Source: Lagopus muta | Taxonomy: Eukaryota; Chordata; Aves; Galliformes; Phasianidae | Direction: 5' to 3' | Length of the DNA stretch: 64,000 nt | NCBI RefSeq assembly: GCF_023343835.1 | Contig: NC_064440.1 | Coordinates: 31,999,537 to 32,063,536 of the forward strand | Notes under the pieces: generated by a model | What the model was told of the DNA's origin: nothing | Databases searched by the model: none | What the model saw: only the letters and a program-made list of their open reading frames with translations | Shown: positions 10,358-24,000 of the stretch, piece by piece | How positions within the stretch are numbered: the stretch's first letter is position 1 | Layout: every line of letters begins with the position of its first letter | Program-made: the position numbers and the translations under genes

Positions 10358-13300
10358 ATCTACTGTGGTTTAAAAGAGAACTTTGCTTTTTCAGATAGGT
10401 ATAAACATTATAGACAATAAACTTTGAACTGAAAGCACTTCTTAAATTAATGAGGCAGTTAATAAGCACCATCACTTACGTGGAGGAGATCAACTTGAAA
10501 AATTGTAGTGTTTGGCATAGCATAGAGTGAAAAATGGATCCTTCCTTGTACACAAAGAGCCAGAGAAAATGCATTCCCGAGCAAGCAACCCAAAGAGCTG
10601 ATATTTGGGAAGATAAGAAAAATATTTTGTTTTTTGTTGCTTGGTTGAGCTGAGGAAGCGTAACAGCTGAAGAATGGAGCCTAAAATGCCTATCCCTGAC
10701 TATCCTTGGGGTACAAGTTATATGGGTTGTGTTAAGGTGTAGTGGCAATGCTAAGTCACCGCCTGAAGCAGTGATTGAGCACCTGGTGGGAAGGCAGGGC
10801 CAAACCAGGGGAGCTCAGGTGCAGGCAATCTGAGTGACCGGAAGGGCTGGAGCCAGGATCCACCCCTTCGCAGAGCTCATTTAAGGGCTGGCAGCCTAGG
10901 TAGGGGGTTCTTGCTGGGTATCTGGAGATCCCTGTGTACGTGAGGCCTTTCAAAGGTAAGCCGTTCCTTTGTTTCTGCTCCTCTGGCTGTTGTATTTGAG
11001 CAAGTCCTCACTTGCTGCAGCCTAGGATTTTGTTACTCTGCTGTGGTTGCTGTGCTTTCCATTGTGTTATAGCATTGAATAACATATCTGCAGTTTTTTG
11101 AGTGATGCAGTTTAGGATACATACATCCTTTTAACTAGAGTGAAGGAAGCAATTCCTTTCAGCTGGAAAGAGGGACAACTTATTTTTGTTGGGGCTTTTA
11201 GCAGTTAGTAGAATGTGTGTCTGCCCAAGTTCTGGTTTAAAAAAAAAATAAAGCTTATTTAGTGTGGGAAGAGCTTCTCCTCAAAGAAAGAAAAGACCTT
11301 TTATGGATCTCGAGTACTAAGTCTGGAAAGCACTTGGTTTGGGGTGCCAGTGTCTAAACTATTCTGCATTTCATTGATGGAGTGCCTAGTAGATTTATAC
11401 ATGTATAGCAGCTACTTCAAAGTCTTAATCTACTACAGTTTCTTGGAAAGCCTTCTAAACTGACCCACAGATCTTCTGAAGCCTCTCTCCAAACATTTAG
11501 TAATATATTGTGCCCTCAGATGTGTAACTTACTGAAGGGTGAAGGAGAGTCATGCTGTTATCAGGAGCTAATTGGCTGGGTTGTAGGGAACTATAACCAT
11601 CTCTACTTGTGGGCGGAGGCGATTGTTATCATGGTGCTTTGAAATGTGTGTGGAAGATGCAAAATGAAGGCGATATCCAGTTATTGTTTTGTCACAGCTC
11701 TAATTTTTGGGGTTGTGAACTCTGTGCTATGCTGGCTTTCCTACAAGTTGTGCTTGACTGGAATTTCCTTTGGTATTTTATCTTTCTTTACATCCTGCAC
11801 TGAAAAGCTGAATGTGGTTATGCTGTATAGAGTTTTAAACAAAAACTCCTTGACCATGCCAGTTCCAGGAAGGGGTTTGGATTAGGTAATAATTTTATTC
11901 TATTTAAAAAATAAGTAGAGAAATGTCTTATCACAAGGTTCTTTCCCTGCAGTGCTGCTGTGGCTACCAGCCCCAAGTCTATGTGAAGATTGAATCGAGC
12001 TTCAAGACCAAAATTCCCTAGAGGAAATTTGGTTTTCCCTCTGACATAAGCTACATTTGATTTGTTTCTTCACCTTCTTTATTCTGGGCCTTCTTCACAA
12101 GTTTTATGGCAGCCTTGAGAGACATTTCATCCACGTAATGCCTGGGGTTCTCTTGTCATCTCTTGGTTTCTATAGTAGCAGGGCCAGACGTGGTGAATTA
12201 GAAGTAATGATACACTTATTGTCCTTTTAAGGATCTGCCTGCTAGGTATGCTCAAGAGATGGAAGACTGTTCTAACTCGCACTCATTGTCATGATTTCTG
12301 ATGTAGAACAGAGGCACAGTGGATTGCAGGGTATACAACAGGAAGGCAAAAAAGGGACAGGTTAGTACAGAGAACAGAGCACCAAAGAGTCGCTTCAGGT
12401 GCAGGTAGAGAACATAAACGAGGTGCCAGCATGAGGTGCTGCTTCTGTGGCTGGCTTTCTCAAGACTTTGTGTTCCCACCTGTCCCTTAATGTGCTCCTT
12501 ATTGCAAGGTTTCACCTTGAAGATTTTGAAAAGGCTGAGCGAGCTTCAGCAAATGGTTGCAAGGCTGGACAGGAACAGAAATCCTTCGGTTGTGCTGCTG
12601 GCTGCTGTTCTCCATGCTGCTAAATGCCCCTCAAGCAGTGGGGGACTGTACACTACTAATGCATGTAAACTCTGAAGGCTAAGTACAAATGAATTGGTCT
12701 TTGAGTGTAATTACAAATACCAGTTATCATGACTGTTGTTTTTAATCAGCATGAACAATACCCTTGCGATACTTTTCATGCTTCTGAGGAAATATGGACA
12801 CATTTTTATTGCATTTTATTAATCTACCTTGTTCAGTTTGTAGTGCAAGTCCTTTCCAGTGGATTGGCAATAGCCTTTCTTTTACAACAGTTTGATTTAG
12901 GAGTGCTGCTACCCATCGTCGTTACATTGGTGGAGAAATGAAATGTTTATGGGCTAATCTATACCATCCTCCCAAACCGTAGATTTTGGTAATGGAAAGT
13001 TCAGTTTAATGTTCTAATAAACTGCGGGCTGATGCATGCTGTGCCAATTCATCTAGAAGGTTGACGTGAGAGTGAAATCTTACCTTTTCAGCAGCATTTC
13101 AGTCTTCATTCTGAAATAAATGTCCGCGCCTCGGTAGATGATGCATTGCATTTTTCATCATAAAACAAATGAGAAATAATAGGTTACTAAGGAGCAATTC
13201 TGTTTTTATTACACATTTTAGCCCTTCCTTCTATCCTTATAGAAGTCAGCCTCCCTACGGTAAAAACAGTGAAGGCGTACCTTGACAGCAAGATACTGAT

Positions 13301-13810
13301 CACATTGTTTGAGAACAGATTAGATTGAAAATCTGCTTAAGTATAATAATTGTTCTGGTAATAATGGTATAAAATAGCTTCAGAGAGGAGCTATGTGAAA
13401 AAGCAAAACACTGTGGTGTGGGAGCAGGCTTGTATCACTGGAAGGATGATGTTAATGGACTTTATTCAGAGAGTAGTGTTCTATGTGCCATGGCTTCTTA
13501 GTGCCTTGGTACTGAAGTAGAGAAGATGGATGTGAAAGCTAAGTTAGCTCAGTGATGTAAATAGCCAGATTAGCCTGCCAAGAAGAAGATGGATGCATTT
13601 GCTGAGCTTACTCTTATTGGGTTTTCCATCACAGTGTGTGCTTGAGCTAGAAGATGTGTGAAAGACCCAGGTGACATTGTAGAGGAGACAATTGCGTTTA
13701 TTGCTGTGATGTAAAAGTGTTGGAAATGTCTCCAGATGGATGGCAAGCCTTCAGCTTAAGCTATGAGTTGTCAGTGAGTATATATGCTGGCTCCTGTGGA
13801 ATTAGAGTTT

Positions 13811-13982
13811 GTTGATGCTCCACCTCTAGAGGTGTTGAAGACAAGCTTGGCTGGGGCCCTGGGTAACTTCATCTTAGTACCAGGTCTGGAGGTTAGTGGC
13901 CCTGCCTGTGGCAGGGGGTTGGAACTTGATGGTTCTTGGGTCCCTTCCAACCCAAGCCCCTCCTGTGATACAATTCTGTGAG
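13811..13982 (+). mobile_element. CR1 LINE 3'-end fragment
   Basis: Shows consecutive CR1 3' landmarks: GCTCCACCTCTAGAGGTGTT, TTGGCTGGGGCCCTGGGTAA, GGCAGGGGGTTGGAACTTGA, GGTCCCTTCCAACCCAAGCC in mutated form, and a terminal AATTCTGTGA. It is in plus orientation and 5'-truncated, as is usual for this family. Confidence 0.9.
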
Positions 13983-14092
13983 GGTAATTAATACACCTTC
14001 CATACCTTTGTGCTTTATTGAAGGGTGACACAACTAATTTCTTAGGCTGTAGGTGGGCAGGAGAAGTGTTGAGTGTTTAGCAGATCCTGAAA

Positions 14093-14112
14093 GGGGGGGG
14101 GGGGGAGGGGGA
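14093..14112 (+). repeat. Poly-G run
   Basis: Thirteen consecutive G residues (14093-14105), then A, then five more G residues. It is a potential G-quadruplex on the plus strand. Confidence 0.8.
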
Positions 14113-14419
14113 AGAGCAAGCCATGCAGAGAGGGTTGTGAGGAGACATTTTTGAACAGTCCCTGATGCTCAAATGAGCTCGGGCAGTGGATGGAGCATGC
14201 TATGTACATCTGTGATGAGTAAATGGTTCCTGACACATCAGGCACACCTGGAAAAACTTCGCTTACTGCCCAGCTGAACTCAGCTGCTCAAGGTTAGGCA
14301 AAACATTAGTGATGTCTTCATCTTTTCAACATTTAATTGCTTTGTGTTGGAGCCCATTGAGGTCTGGGAGACAGCAAAGCATCACAAGTAGCACAAAAAC
14401 AGCTTCTGTTGTTTTTGTG

Positions 14420-14445
14420 TTTTTTTTTTTTTTTTTTTTTTTTTT
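14420..14445 (+). repeat. Poly-T run
   Basis: Twenty-six consecutive T residues, preceded by T-rich sequence. It is a simple homopolymer. I see no retroposed gene next to it. Confidence 0.85.
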
Positions 14446-15829
14446 CCAGCCAAGGATCTGGTCCCTTGGTCAGCATAGAGCCTGTATGTAGGAGAGAGCT
14501 GACGTTAAGCTCAGTGTCCACGTTTCCTCAGATGTTCTGGTGTTTCTGCTTTGATTTTGTATGGAGTGCACTCCACACTGCTAGTCACTGCCTTGCGGTG
14601 CATACTGAGGGCTAGCACTGTGCACCTCGACCTTTCCTTGGGGATCTAGCCCTGCTCCCAAGGAGTTAAACTCAATTGCTTTGAGTAATGGAAAGCATGT
14701 TTATTAACAACGTTCTATTTAAAATACAAAGCAAATGCAGTGATAATAAGAGGTGTCAGATGTCTGGGTCTGAGAATTACTTTTTCTATTCAGAGCCTGA
14801 GCAGATGCAGGGCAGCCTTCCCTGGCTGTGGGGGTCTCTCTGGGCCCACTCTGAGGGAATGGTGGTCCTGCTTGTGTTGGGCACTCTTTCCTCAGGGAGG
14901 GGGAAATACAAGGGGAAAAAAAAATAAAAAGCAGTAATAGAGAGCTTTTTTGAGGAGGTTCCCCCCAGGATCAGAGCTCTGAGCAATGCAGAGGTTACTA
15001 GCATGGGGGCAGTGGGTTTAAACAAGTGAAGCTTTAAAATGGTTTGAAGTATCACAGGTTACTCAGCTCACCTACAGACAAGGCACCTGAACATTTTATT
15101 GGAGATCTTTGTTTATTCATTTCCAAGTTGTGCTTTCAGGTTGGGTACCTTTTGAGATGGGATTTATCAGTGGAATTAAAAACTTCCGAGAGGGAGGTCT
15201 GGAGTTTTTGCCTTTCAATTAAAACCTTTTTGCCTTAAACCATCTCATTTCTATGCTTTCAAAAGAAAACATTTCTGGTTGATATTGTTTTTGTTGAACG
15301 GAAGCTTCTGTTTGAAGCTGTAACGTGGTGAAAGAGGCTAGAATTGAAGAGCTGGTCTTTCTTTATAAGTGATTGAATTGCTAAGATGACTCCCAAAATG
15401 TTGTCTTACTGGGATAGGATATTTTTTTTTTTTAGTAGATATTTGTCTCTATGTATGTGGGTTTTTAACAATGGGTGGCTTACATCTGCTTATTTCTGCA
15501 CAGAAGCTGTCCCACTCTGTTGGTACTATGGAATTGCACTTAAGCTTACATGTTAACCAAAGCTGTGATGGAAATATTGGTCTTTCAGGCTGTTTCCAGC
15601 CCTGGGCTGGTGATGTGACTGCACGTTGGTGTCGTGTGGTGAAGAAGTGTCAGAATGAGACTGACAGTGCATGTGGAGAAACGTTGTTTTGGTTTTTGTT
15701 TGTTTGCTTTCCCAGCAACTGAGATCCGTGGTTTTCTTGGAAAGAGAAACCACATGGAGCACGTATGTGCAATATGGCGAGAATAGGGTGTCTAGCAGTC
15801 CTTAGAGAAACATCCTCAAGGCTGAGGCC

Positions 15830-16119
15830 CTATAAATAACTTGGTTCATGCCTCTTCCTTGCCTTCTTAGGACAAAGTTAAGCAATGACCTTCCATTTAC
15901 CTTCTATCAAAGCCTTTTTTCCCCGCCATGCGTGAAGCAAGCACCTGTAAGCTACCTCCTGGCATGGGTCTCTGGACAGGGCATAGCTGTAAGACTTGCT
16001 TGGCCCTGTCTGTCAGCGTACAGGAGATTTTTTGGGGGGAAGCCTTGCAAAAGAGGCAGCTGCTGCTCCACTGACTGTGCTGTGGCTTATTCTCATGCCA
16101 GCTGCCCCTGGTGCACCTG
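15830..16119. promoter_or_regulatory. Candidate MYL1 downstream muscle enhancer (MEF2 site plus four E-boxes)
   Basis: CTATAAATAA at 15830-15839 fits the MEF2 consensus YTAWWWWTAR. E-boxes of the myogenic bHLH type follow: CACCTG at 15942, CAGCTG at 16057, CAGCTG at 16099 and CACCTG at 16114, the last three within 63 bases. The cluster lies about 0.75-1 kb past the MYL1 poly(A) signals and about 19 kb from the MLC1f promoter. The rat MLC1f/3f gene is known to have a muscle enhancer 3' of the gene with E-boxes and a MEF2 site. I infer this is the avian counterpart, but I have not aligned them. Confidence 0.45.
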
Positions 16120-16859
16120 TTGGTGCTTGAATGATGGAGCTGTTGTGCGCTGTAACTCAATAAGGCTAAGTCAGATTTTAATAGAACTAACTGACCCTCA
16201 GATAGAGGGCTAAGGCAGTTTGACAAATGCTTAAGGAAAGGAGCAAGGAGCTACGATTAAGGGCAGGGATGTGCAGGTGACAGTGGAGCCCTGGGGGCTG
16301 GTTACTCCATAGACATTGGGCTGCTCTCCACGTGGCCCAGGGAATGGCAGCCACGATGTTGGTTCCCCCCATGCAGAGCCTTTGTGTGTCTCATTCCTGA
16401 TCGCTTGTTCTAGTTGTCCATGAAACTCTAAATACAGCTGGTTGAGGGGATCCCTTCCCAATTGTGCTGTGGGCCTGCTGTTGTAGTACTGGAGAGTCTT
16501 TGCCAGGGACAGTGGCTCCCTGAGGCAGGGTCACCATGGCTGCTGTCAGGTCTGCCTGTGCACTGGGGTAGGTGCTACGCTGGGGGCTGTTCTGATGCCA
16601 GCTCCAGGTGGCCTTCTCCCCAAAAGCACGTTGGTGCTGATGTCTGTGCCAGCTTCCTGACTATTCCTCCTCCCAGTCCACCAGTAAAGCACTTTTCATC
16701 CATATTAAGCAGTGACCTCTTGAAGATGTTCAAATATATATATATTTTTTTCAAATAAGACTTTATTTTGTGAAGTACAACATACAGAAATAAATTAAGT
16801 GCTTGTTTGAGTAGGTTTGAATAGGTTTAGAGGGGGTAAAAAAGACTGTATAGCCTCGA

Positions 16860-17041
16860 AGTGACAACAGGGATTTATTGATGCTTTATTTTTCCAAAGG
16901 TTTACATTCTTTCATGGGAAACAACATGGAAAGAGATGCTTGGGATTTGTGAATGCTGGATGGTAGCAGATTTTCCATCCAACTCTCCTTGGAGAAAGTT
17001 CAGTTTTTGGAAGTGACCCAGAGGCAATGCCTGCAGATGCA
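16860..17041 (-). other. MYL1: MYL1 exon 9 (3' UTR) with poly(A) signals
   Basis: The minus strand shows two canonical AATAAA hexamers at 16885-16890 and 16874-16879, with cleavage expected near 16855-16865. A third AATAAA lies at 16762-16767. The exon start is either 17041 (after TTTTTACCAG) or 17030 (after CATCTGCAG), and I cannot decide which. No coding sequence is present. Confidence 0.65.
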
Positions 17042-18016
17042 CTGGTAAAAATAATAAAAAAAAGTAGAGGGTTTGGAGGCATATTGTCCAGTCCTTTCAA
17101 TTTCCATGTTGATGATAACTGCCAGAGCAAGAATTTCACTCAGGCGGATCTCAGGATCCATCTGGTCTTTCTGAATTGGGCTTGTTCTAGGGACGAATGG
17201 GAGAGTACAATTAGAAATCACCTTTGGCTGAGGAAACACTGCAAAATGACAAATGGAGCTCTTGATTTTGCTTTTGAGATGTCTGTTGAGTTGTATGCGA
17301 GTTGGAATTCTCTCCCAACATAGCATAACATAGGTCAAAGGAGCCCACATACCCACGGTATCTTGTTGCATTTTAAAGGGAAGTGTTGAGCTGTTCTGCT
17401 GACAAATCAGAAGCATATCAAGGTTGTGGGTTGTGTTGTTTCTCTTATTGCTTTTTTTTCCCCCTCTGCTTGTAGAAATACTGCCAAATCCGAGCCTTCT
17501 TTTGGTTATTGACTATGACTCTTAGAATACTTTCTAAAGATAATTACTTCATTTCTTTTGGAGACCTGTTTCTCAGTCATTCACAAAAGTAGTCAGGCTG
17601 TTCTTTCCACAATAAGCTTTGAATTAGCAGGAGGTGTTGCTTGGATTTGTTTTTCTGATTGTGTCTCAAGGTGTCAACTTGCATAGTGTAGGCTCTCCTC
17701 TTGTATGACAACAGAAATCTAGAATGATATTTAAGCTCAAAGTATTTTCATGTTCACAGGTAAACTGAGCCTTTTTTCATGATCTGGCTGTTGGAAAAAT
17801 CCATGAAATGCCACCCGAGTTTCTGACCAGTTGTAGGGCTGGGAATAAGACCAGGGATCTGCTTTCCTGTGCTGTTTTTTCTCTTGGACAGCAGTTTAAT
17901 TTTATTGTTGGTGAGACAGTGTCATGCTGATTTCATAACCTATGTCTGGCCATGGGCAAGAAGAAGCCTTTAAGCGTAGCGAAGAGTCAAGGTTAAGCAT
18001 GCAAATGGGAACGTAC

Positions 18017-18040
18017 CGTTTGTTATCTGGGGGTGTCCAC
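18017..18040 (-). other. MYL1: MYL1 exon 8, start of 3' UTR
   Basis: Twenty-four bases after the stop, ending at the donor AACG|GTACGT. An intron lying more than 20 bases but fewer than 50 bases after the stop avoids typical nonsense-mediated decay. Confidence 0.75.
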
Positions 18041-18069
18041 TTAGACAGACATGATGTGCTTTACAAATG
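18041..18069 (-). CDS. MYL1: MYL1 exon 8 coding end (common)
   Basis: Encodes (A)FVKHIMSV and the TAA stop at 18041-18043. The acceptor is CCACAG|CATTTG. The exon continues as 3' UTR to 18017, where a donor AACG|GTACGT leads to a separate 3' UTR exon. Confidence 0.96.
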
Positions 18070-21000
18070 CTGTGGAAAAATAAAGATGTGATAGTTAGAA
18101 GGAGCAGCAAATACATCAGGAGACACCTTCAAAAGCAAGAGCTGCTGAGGAGCTCATGGTGTTGAAAAGGAACTCTTCTGATCAGGTTTAACTTTGTAAC
18201 GTGATGGGAAGTTTGAAGTGCTTAGTACTGTTCAAACTAAATTCTCTTCCTGCTTGGATGTGATGAGACTAAATGTCAAATGGAACACTTTGCCCAAGCA
18301 TTAGCTGAGGGCCAGTTTACTGCCAATTACGGCAGCTTTTCTACAGAATGTCAGTCTGGAGACCCAGGGCTAACAACAGTAGTCTTCTCTGCTGTGGCTG
18401 AACCTAGCCTTTCCTGTGATGTGACTGCTGGCTAAGCACATCATTTTAACACATAAACCTTTCAATGTAACTCAGCTATAGCATTGCCCACCCAATTTGC
18501 CAGAGAAATTAAGAGCCAATTGCAATGAAACTCAGGGATGAAACGTAGGACGAGAGGGTGTTGAACCCCCTCATGTACACATACCCTCGTAGTTGATGCA
18601 GCCGTTGGAGTCTTCCTGACCTTTCATCAGTTCATCTACTTCCTCTTCTGTCATCTTCTCACCTGAAGAATGAAGGCAGCCTGGTCAGTTCTTAAACAGA
18701 CACGCAGCTCAGGCTGAATCCTGCAGCTTTTCCAAATGTTTTTTTTTTCTTTTCTGGGGTAATACAGGAAGATCTGTTGCTGAGCTAAGATTTATTTATT
18801 TTAACTTTCTTTGCAAGTTCTGCATGTGCACGCAGACATAGGGTTCCTAGTCATTTACAGAGTCAAGAACTATGCAGCACATCTTCTATCTGTGTGCTTT
18901 CGGTCACTAGAGTTTTCAGCCTTTTCTCTCTGTCCCTCAGTGAACCCTTTTGGTACCTAATTTGAGTTTAGAAGTAAAACTCTTGCTTTTGATCTTTCTG
19001 TTGCTTTGCATCAGTTTTCTCAGAGCCTCGGGTAGCAGCCTCCTATCTCTCTAAGCTAATTAGGACATTCTTCCTCCCTCTCTCATGCCTTGAAACAGCA
19101 GCTGTTTTCTGTGTTCACAGATGTGACAACCCCTTACCCAGCGTGGCCAGTACATGGCGGAGTTCAGCCCCCATCACTGTGCCGTTGCCTTCCTTGTCGA
19201 AAACACGCAGACCTTCAACAAAGTCTTCAAAGGTACCCTGATCCTTGTTGTTAGCAGCTGCTTGCAGCATGGGCAGGAACTCTTCAAAGGTAATTTTCTT
19301 GGCGTTCATCTCTGAAAAGAAAGCATCAGTTGCAGTGCTGCTAGGCATTCGAACGTTCACCTGGGATATTCACACTGAAATTTGGGAAAGCCTCCCACCT
19401 CACTTGCGTGCCCCTTTTGCCACAGGATTTGGCTGCTCTGCAGCATCTGGATTCTCTTATCGTGGGAGTTTTTGAGTCCATCTGAATTGTCACATCTTTT
19501 CTCTACTCCACTTTTCCCATGGTTTTATATAGTATGTGTGTGTTGTGTATATATTTCCTTCAGAAATGAAGTGTGCTACATGAGTTGATCTTTAAAAAGA
19601 TTTTGGCAATGGGGGAGCTACAGAATACAGTGAAACAGAACTCCTTTCCTACTGCTTAGGGTTTAGGGCAAGAAGAGTGAGATTCTGGGTCTTAAAGCCC
19701 CTGTGTTTTTCAACATCATGTTACTGGCCTCGTCAGGTTCTCTTAGACGTGACTTGGCACAAGTATAAACAAACTAAAAATAGGATGCCCAGTGGAGGTG
19801 GTATCCAAATTTGCTATTCAACATACTCATTGTGGAGGTTTAAGGCCCTACGAGCTTAGTGCATCTTGCCCATTTGTTTTCACGAGCCAGAAGCCGAGGT
19901 CTTCAGTGAGGCCTTCCCCAGATGGCAAGGCTGCCAGAAGGCTTTTTTGAATTTATTTAAATCCTTTCAAGGAGCAGCTTTCATCTGGGCAAGGATGGAA
20001 TGTAATAGATGGAAATATAAGAGATTTTTGAGTAGGTAGTTACAGAAACTATTTTACTACCCATCTTTTTCACTAAAGATGTTGTTCAGTTATTGGTACA
20101 GTTGCTTAGAGCACCGTCTCAGCTCAGTATTAGTCTTTTGCTTAGCACTTCCCACTGATGCTAATGCTTAACTCAAGACTTACAAACTGTTCTTTAGAGC
20201 CTCTCTTTCCAGGCCTGAGGGTTTGGGTATTGTTTAGCCTATCCTAATATGTACTGTTGGAATGAAACTGGGGATGTCCTGGAGTCAAGTCCTTGTTAGT
20301 AGGAGATTATCACAAAGTTAGCATTTTTTATCTCTACAGAAGAGGAAAGGAAATAGAAAGTGACAGTAAATGTCCAGTAATAAATTGCCATGTGTGCTGT
20401 GCATGTCTAGGTTTGTAGCAGTTTTAAAAAGGCTGTTCTGTTCAGCTAAAATAATCAGTTGGGTTTCTACTCTTGTGGGAATGTCTCAGCTAATGCAAAA
20501 GAGCTGCTGCTAGAAATAGACACTTGCTGAGCAGTCTGGGTCACAAAGAGGCACAAAATTCCCCATATTGCTTCTGGAGAACCTGCCTTGCTTCCCTATT
20601 GGAGCAATCTCCCTCCTACATAAGTACTGATGTTTCCCAATCAGTTCCCCAGCTTGAAAAAGGGCCCAAGAGAGAGAGCGTGGTTCTTACCCTCTTTGCT
20701 GGGGTTGCCCAGGATCTTGTTCATCTCAGCATTTGTGGGGTTCTGTCCCAGTGCCCGAACGATGTCTCCGACCTGGCTCAGGGTAATCTTGGCATCACCT
20801 GTCTTGTCAAAGAGGAGGAAGGCCTCCTTGAAGTCTGCAAAGGAAGAGCAATGGTTAGATTGAGGCAGGCGGCTACGATTTGACCATTACTGACAAAGCT
20901 GTGAGCCTGTTGTCTGCTGGTACTGTTCCAACGACTCCAGGGCAGTTAGCAGGGGAATTTTTGGCCTGCAGTTCCAAGAAAAACTCCTCTCTGACATTTG

Positions 21001-24000
21001 GATTTCACTATTTTTAAACTTTTATAACTACCATTTGTAGCTTTCTTGACTCTAAAAGCCGCCGGCAGTTTTGCAATGGACCTTGTAGTTATTTCAAACA
21101 CAGTGAAATCAGCTTTCTACAGCCCTTACCATTCAAGAACAAGTTTCTTTACTTGACATAGCAGCAGAAGATGACTGAATAATCCACTGTATATCTTATC
21201 TGAAGACTGTGACTATTCTGCCACAGTACCTAGCTGCACAAAATATTTGCCTGATTCAGTGGGTTCTGCTTGCCATTTCAGCATCTTAACCACATGCTAC
21301 TAACAGGGAACTAGAAAGTAGAGTTTAAGTGCTCCTCCTTCTGCTCTGCCTTAAAGCTCCCCTACAATGACGCTTCCACCTGTGTTCATAATCATAGAGC
21401 CATTAAGGTTGGAAAAGACCATTAAGAATATCTAGTTGAACCATCATCCCATCCCCACCGCGCCTGCTCAGCTCCACATCTCCACATTTCTTGAACCCTC
21501 TGCAGAAGGAGACTCCACCGCCTTCCTGGGCAGCCTGTTCCAGTGCCTGACCACCCTGAGAAGAAATTTCTCCTTATATCCAACCTGAATGTCCTGGCAC
21601 AATTTAAGATCTCTGTCCTATCACAAGTTATCTGGGAGAAGAGGCCAGTCCCCCCACCTTGCCACAGCCTCCTTTCAGGCAGTTGCAGAGGGAGAATTGA
21701 ATCATTAAGAATCATAGAGTAGAACCACAGAATAACTTATTCCCTCCTTTGTCTGCCACTTGCAGTCTGTACCCACTTCTTAAAGAAGTGTGAATGTCTA
21801 GGCAATGCTTGTGTGGTTTCTTATTATGGTGCATTCCCAATGTGTACAACTTCAAGACTTTGTTTCTTTTAGTGATGCCAGGTTATCAACATTCCTTTAT
21901 TCTGCCCTTGCTGCTCACCAAGTACTTTGGTTTGCTAACATTTCTCTTATAAAAATCAGTGCGGGCAGTTGCCTATCACATTGTCTATCTGCAAAGCTCC
22001 GTGTTAATCATCTTAATTCTTCAAGCTTTTTAGACTACTGTTGCAGTAAACCAAGATATTTGAAAAACAAAACAACAACAACAAAAAAAACCTAAGGCTT
22101 AGCTGAAAGGCAGTCTTTGAACCTTGTATGTCTGGAGCATCTTGGTCTGTGCTGTTACCTCTGCTGATCTGCCATGCCTGACGGTGCTATGTTTTGACTC
22201 CAAGTGAGCCAAACGCGTGCCCTTCCCTTGGCTGTGATGGTCTCCCAGCAGCTAGAGAGGAGTCTGTCTTACAGTATATGTAGGTGGAATGTCCTTTGTG
22301 CCTCAGGGCATATTTAGGAGTAACAAACCACATCAAGTCATGTCCTTATTCGTCTTGTGCTGGGAACATATGGCACAGAGGTGCTTAGGCTCTTGCCTTA
22401 GCCATCCATAAACCACGCTACTGCAGGAGATTCTGGCATCCAGCAGAACTGCTGATACGGGATGTACAACCTGCTAGGCTGTAATCTAATACATCTGAAA
22501 CTAATCATCTTACTGTTTGGTGTGTGAGACCTATACCCCTTTACTATTAGCCCTCTCCCCTTACAGCTTTTACTGCAGACTATGAAATCAAGGCCTTCTG
22601 GACCTGTGTGGAGCTTCCCCTTAAAATATACCAGCTTCATATCAGCTTCTGCTCTTGCAACTGTGGTCGATAGAGCTATGCTGATTTATACTGTGCGATC
22701 AGATCTTTCATCTGGTGCATTCCTGACATTTAGCCAGAGCAAAGTATAGAGCAATGCCTCTTTGTTATTAGAAAAGCCATCGGGGTTTCCCTACTCTGTA
22801 AATCCCATGAAGTTTTATGTTCACTGGGCTCTGAACACAGCTCCCTAGCTCAGAAATTTTTTCTGCCTTAGGTGTGAACATCACTGCCGTATCTTCGGTT
22901 ACTTTTTTGTAGGTAGTCCTTGTTTATACCTCTGCTGGAATAAGCAAGTGTAAAAATCCCTCTGTAAGGAGGGCAATAACCAGCTGCTTGCATGGATGGA
23001 AATAGCAACTGAGGGTGGGTCAGCTCTGTTCCAGGGAAATTCTCCTTCTCTCAACTGGACTTTAATTACTCTTCTGTTTACCTTAGTCACTGCAGCAAGA
23101 TAGCAGCTGGATGGTCTGAAATACGGAAGAAAGCTGATAAAAATCTTTTGTCTTTTTAACATCTTTTGTTAGATGTGTCAGTTTTGAATTGATGACATGT
23201 CTCTTTCAACTCCCTACGCTTCTGTAGAAGTTTTAAAATTGCAAAGCAATGAGGAGTCCTGGCCACAAAGGAAAGTGTTTTGCGTGTTTGGATGTCATGA
23301 AGAAGAATGGTTCCAGCCCTACTTGCTTCAGAGTATCTTTCCCTGTTGGTTTTGATGGTTTAAGATAGAACAGGCTGATATTTGGGAAGCTTAGAGCTCT
23401 TTTAACCTTTGCTTCAAGTTGTTCCCTGTCCTCTGGATCTCTAGTAAATTCTTGAGTATTCCATTCCAAATAAGTTCTTCACAGTGAGAAGACTATTGTA
23501 ATTGCTACTGCATTTTTGAGAGGTATTGAAGTCCACATTATTTAATATAATCCAAGTGCCTCTTTAAGGTAGTTAAAACACACGTTTAGGTTCCTAGGGC
23601 TCAAGTGGGGGTGAGTTTCTGACTTGCTTCTCAGCAGTTCACCAAAAGAAATGTAAATAATGCGAGATGCTGGAGAACTGTAGTGCACTGACTAATTACA
23701 TTTTGTGACAGTTCATGAGTCACTTATTTGCCAGCCACTTCCATGCTTCGTGAATATATTTAACATAAAATAGCCTCTCTGCCCCCTCTTCCATAGCATC
23801 TCCTAGCAAAAGTGACATGTGAGCCTGCAGTGAGATGTTTTCTCTTCATATAAATGCACAGCTAAATTAAATTTTTCAGCTTCCTTTTATTTTGTTTTAT
23901 TTTTTCTGTCTTCAACTGCCTCATAGCTTTAAGAAAATAAATTAAAAAAAAAAAAAGCATTTTGAGCTTGCTTATGAGCAGCCAGCCCTGCTGGAAAGTG

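Larger units (their letters stand above)
6872..16850. other. Intergenic region between MYL1 3' end and ACADL promoter
   Basis: About 10 kb with no exon I can support on either strand. Open frames are short and show no recognisable domain. It contains CR1 fragments (10291-10357 and 13811-13982), a G-run near 14093, a 26-base T-run at 14420-14445, and the E-box/MEF2 cluster at 15830-16119, listed separately. Confidence 0.65.
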
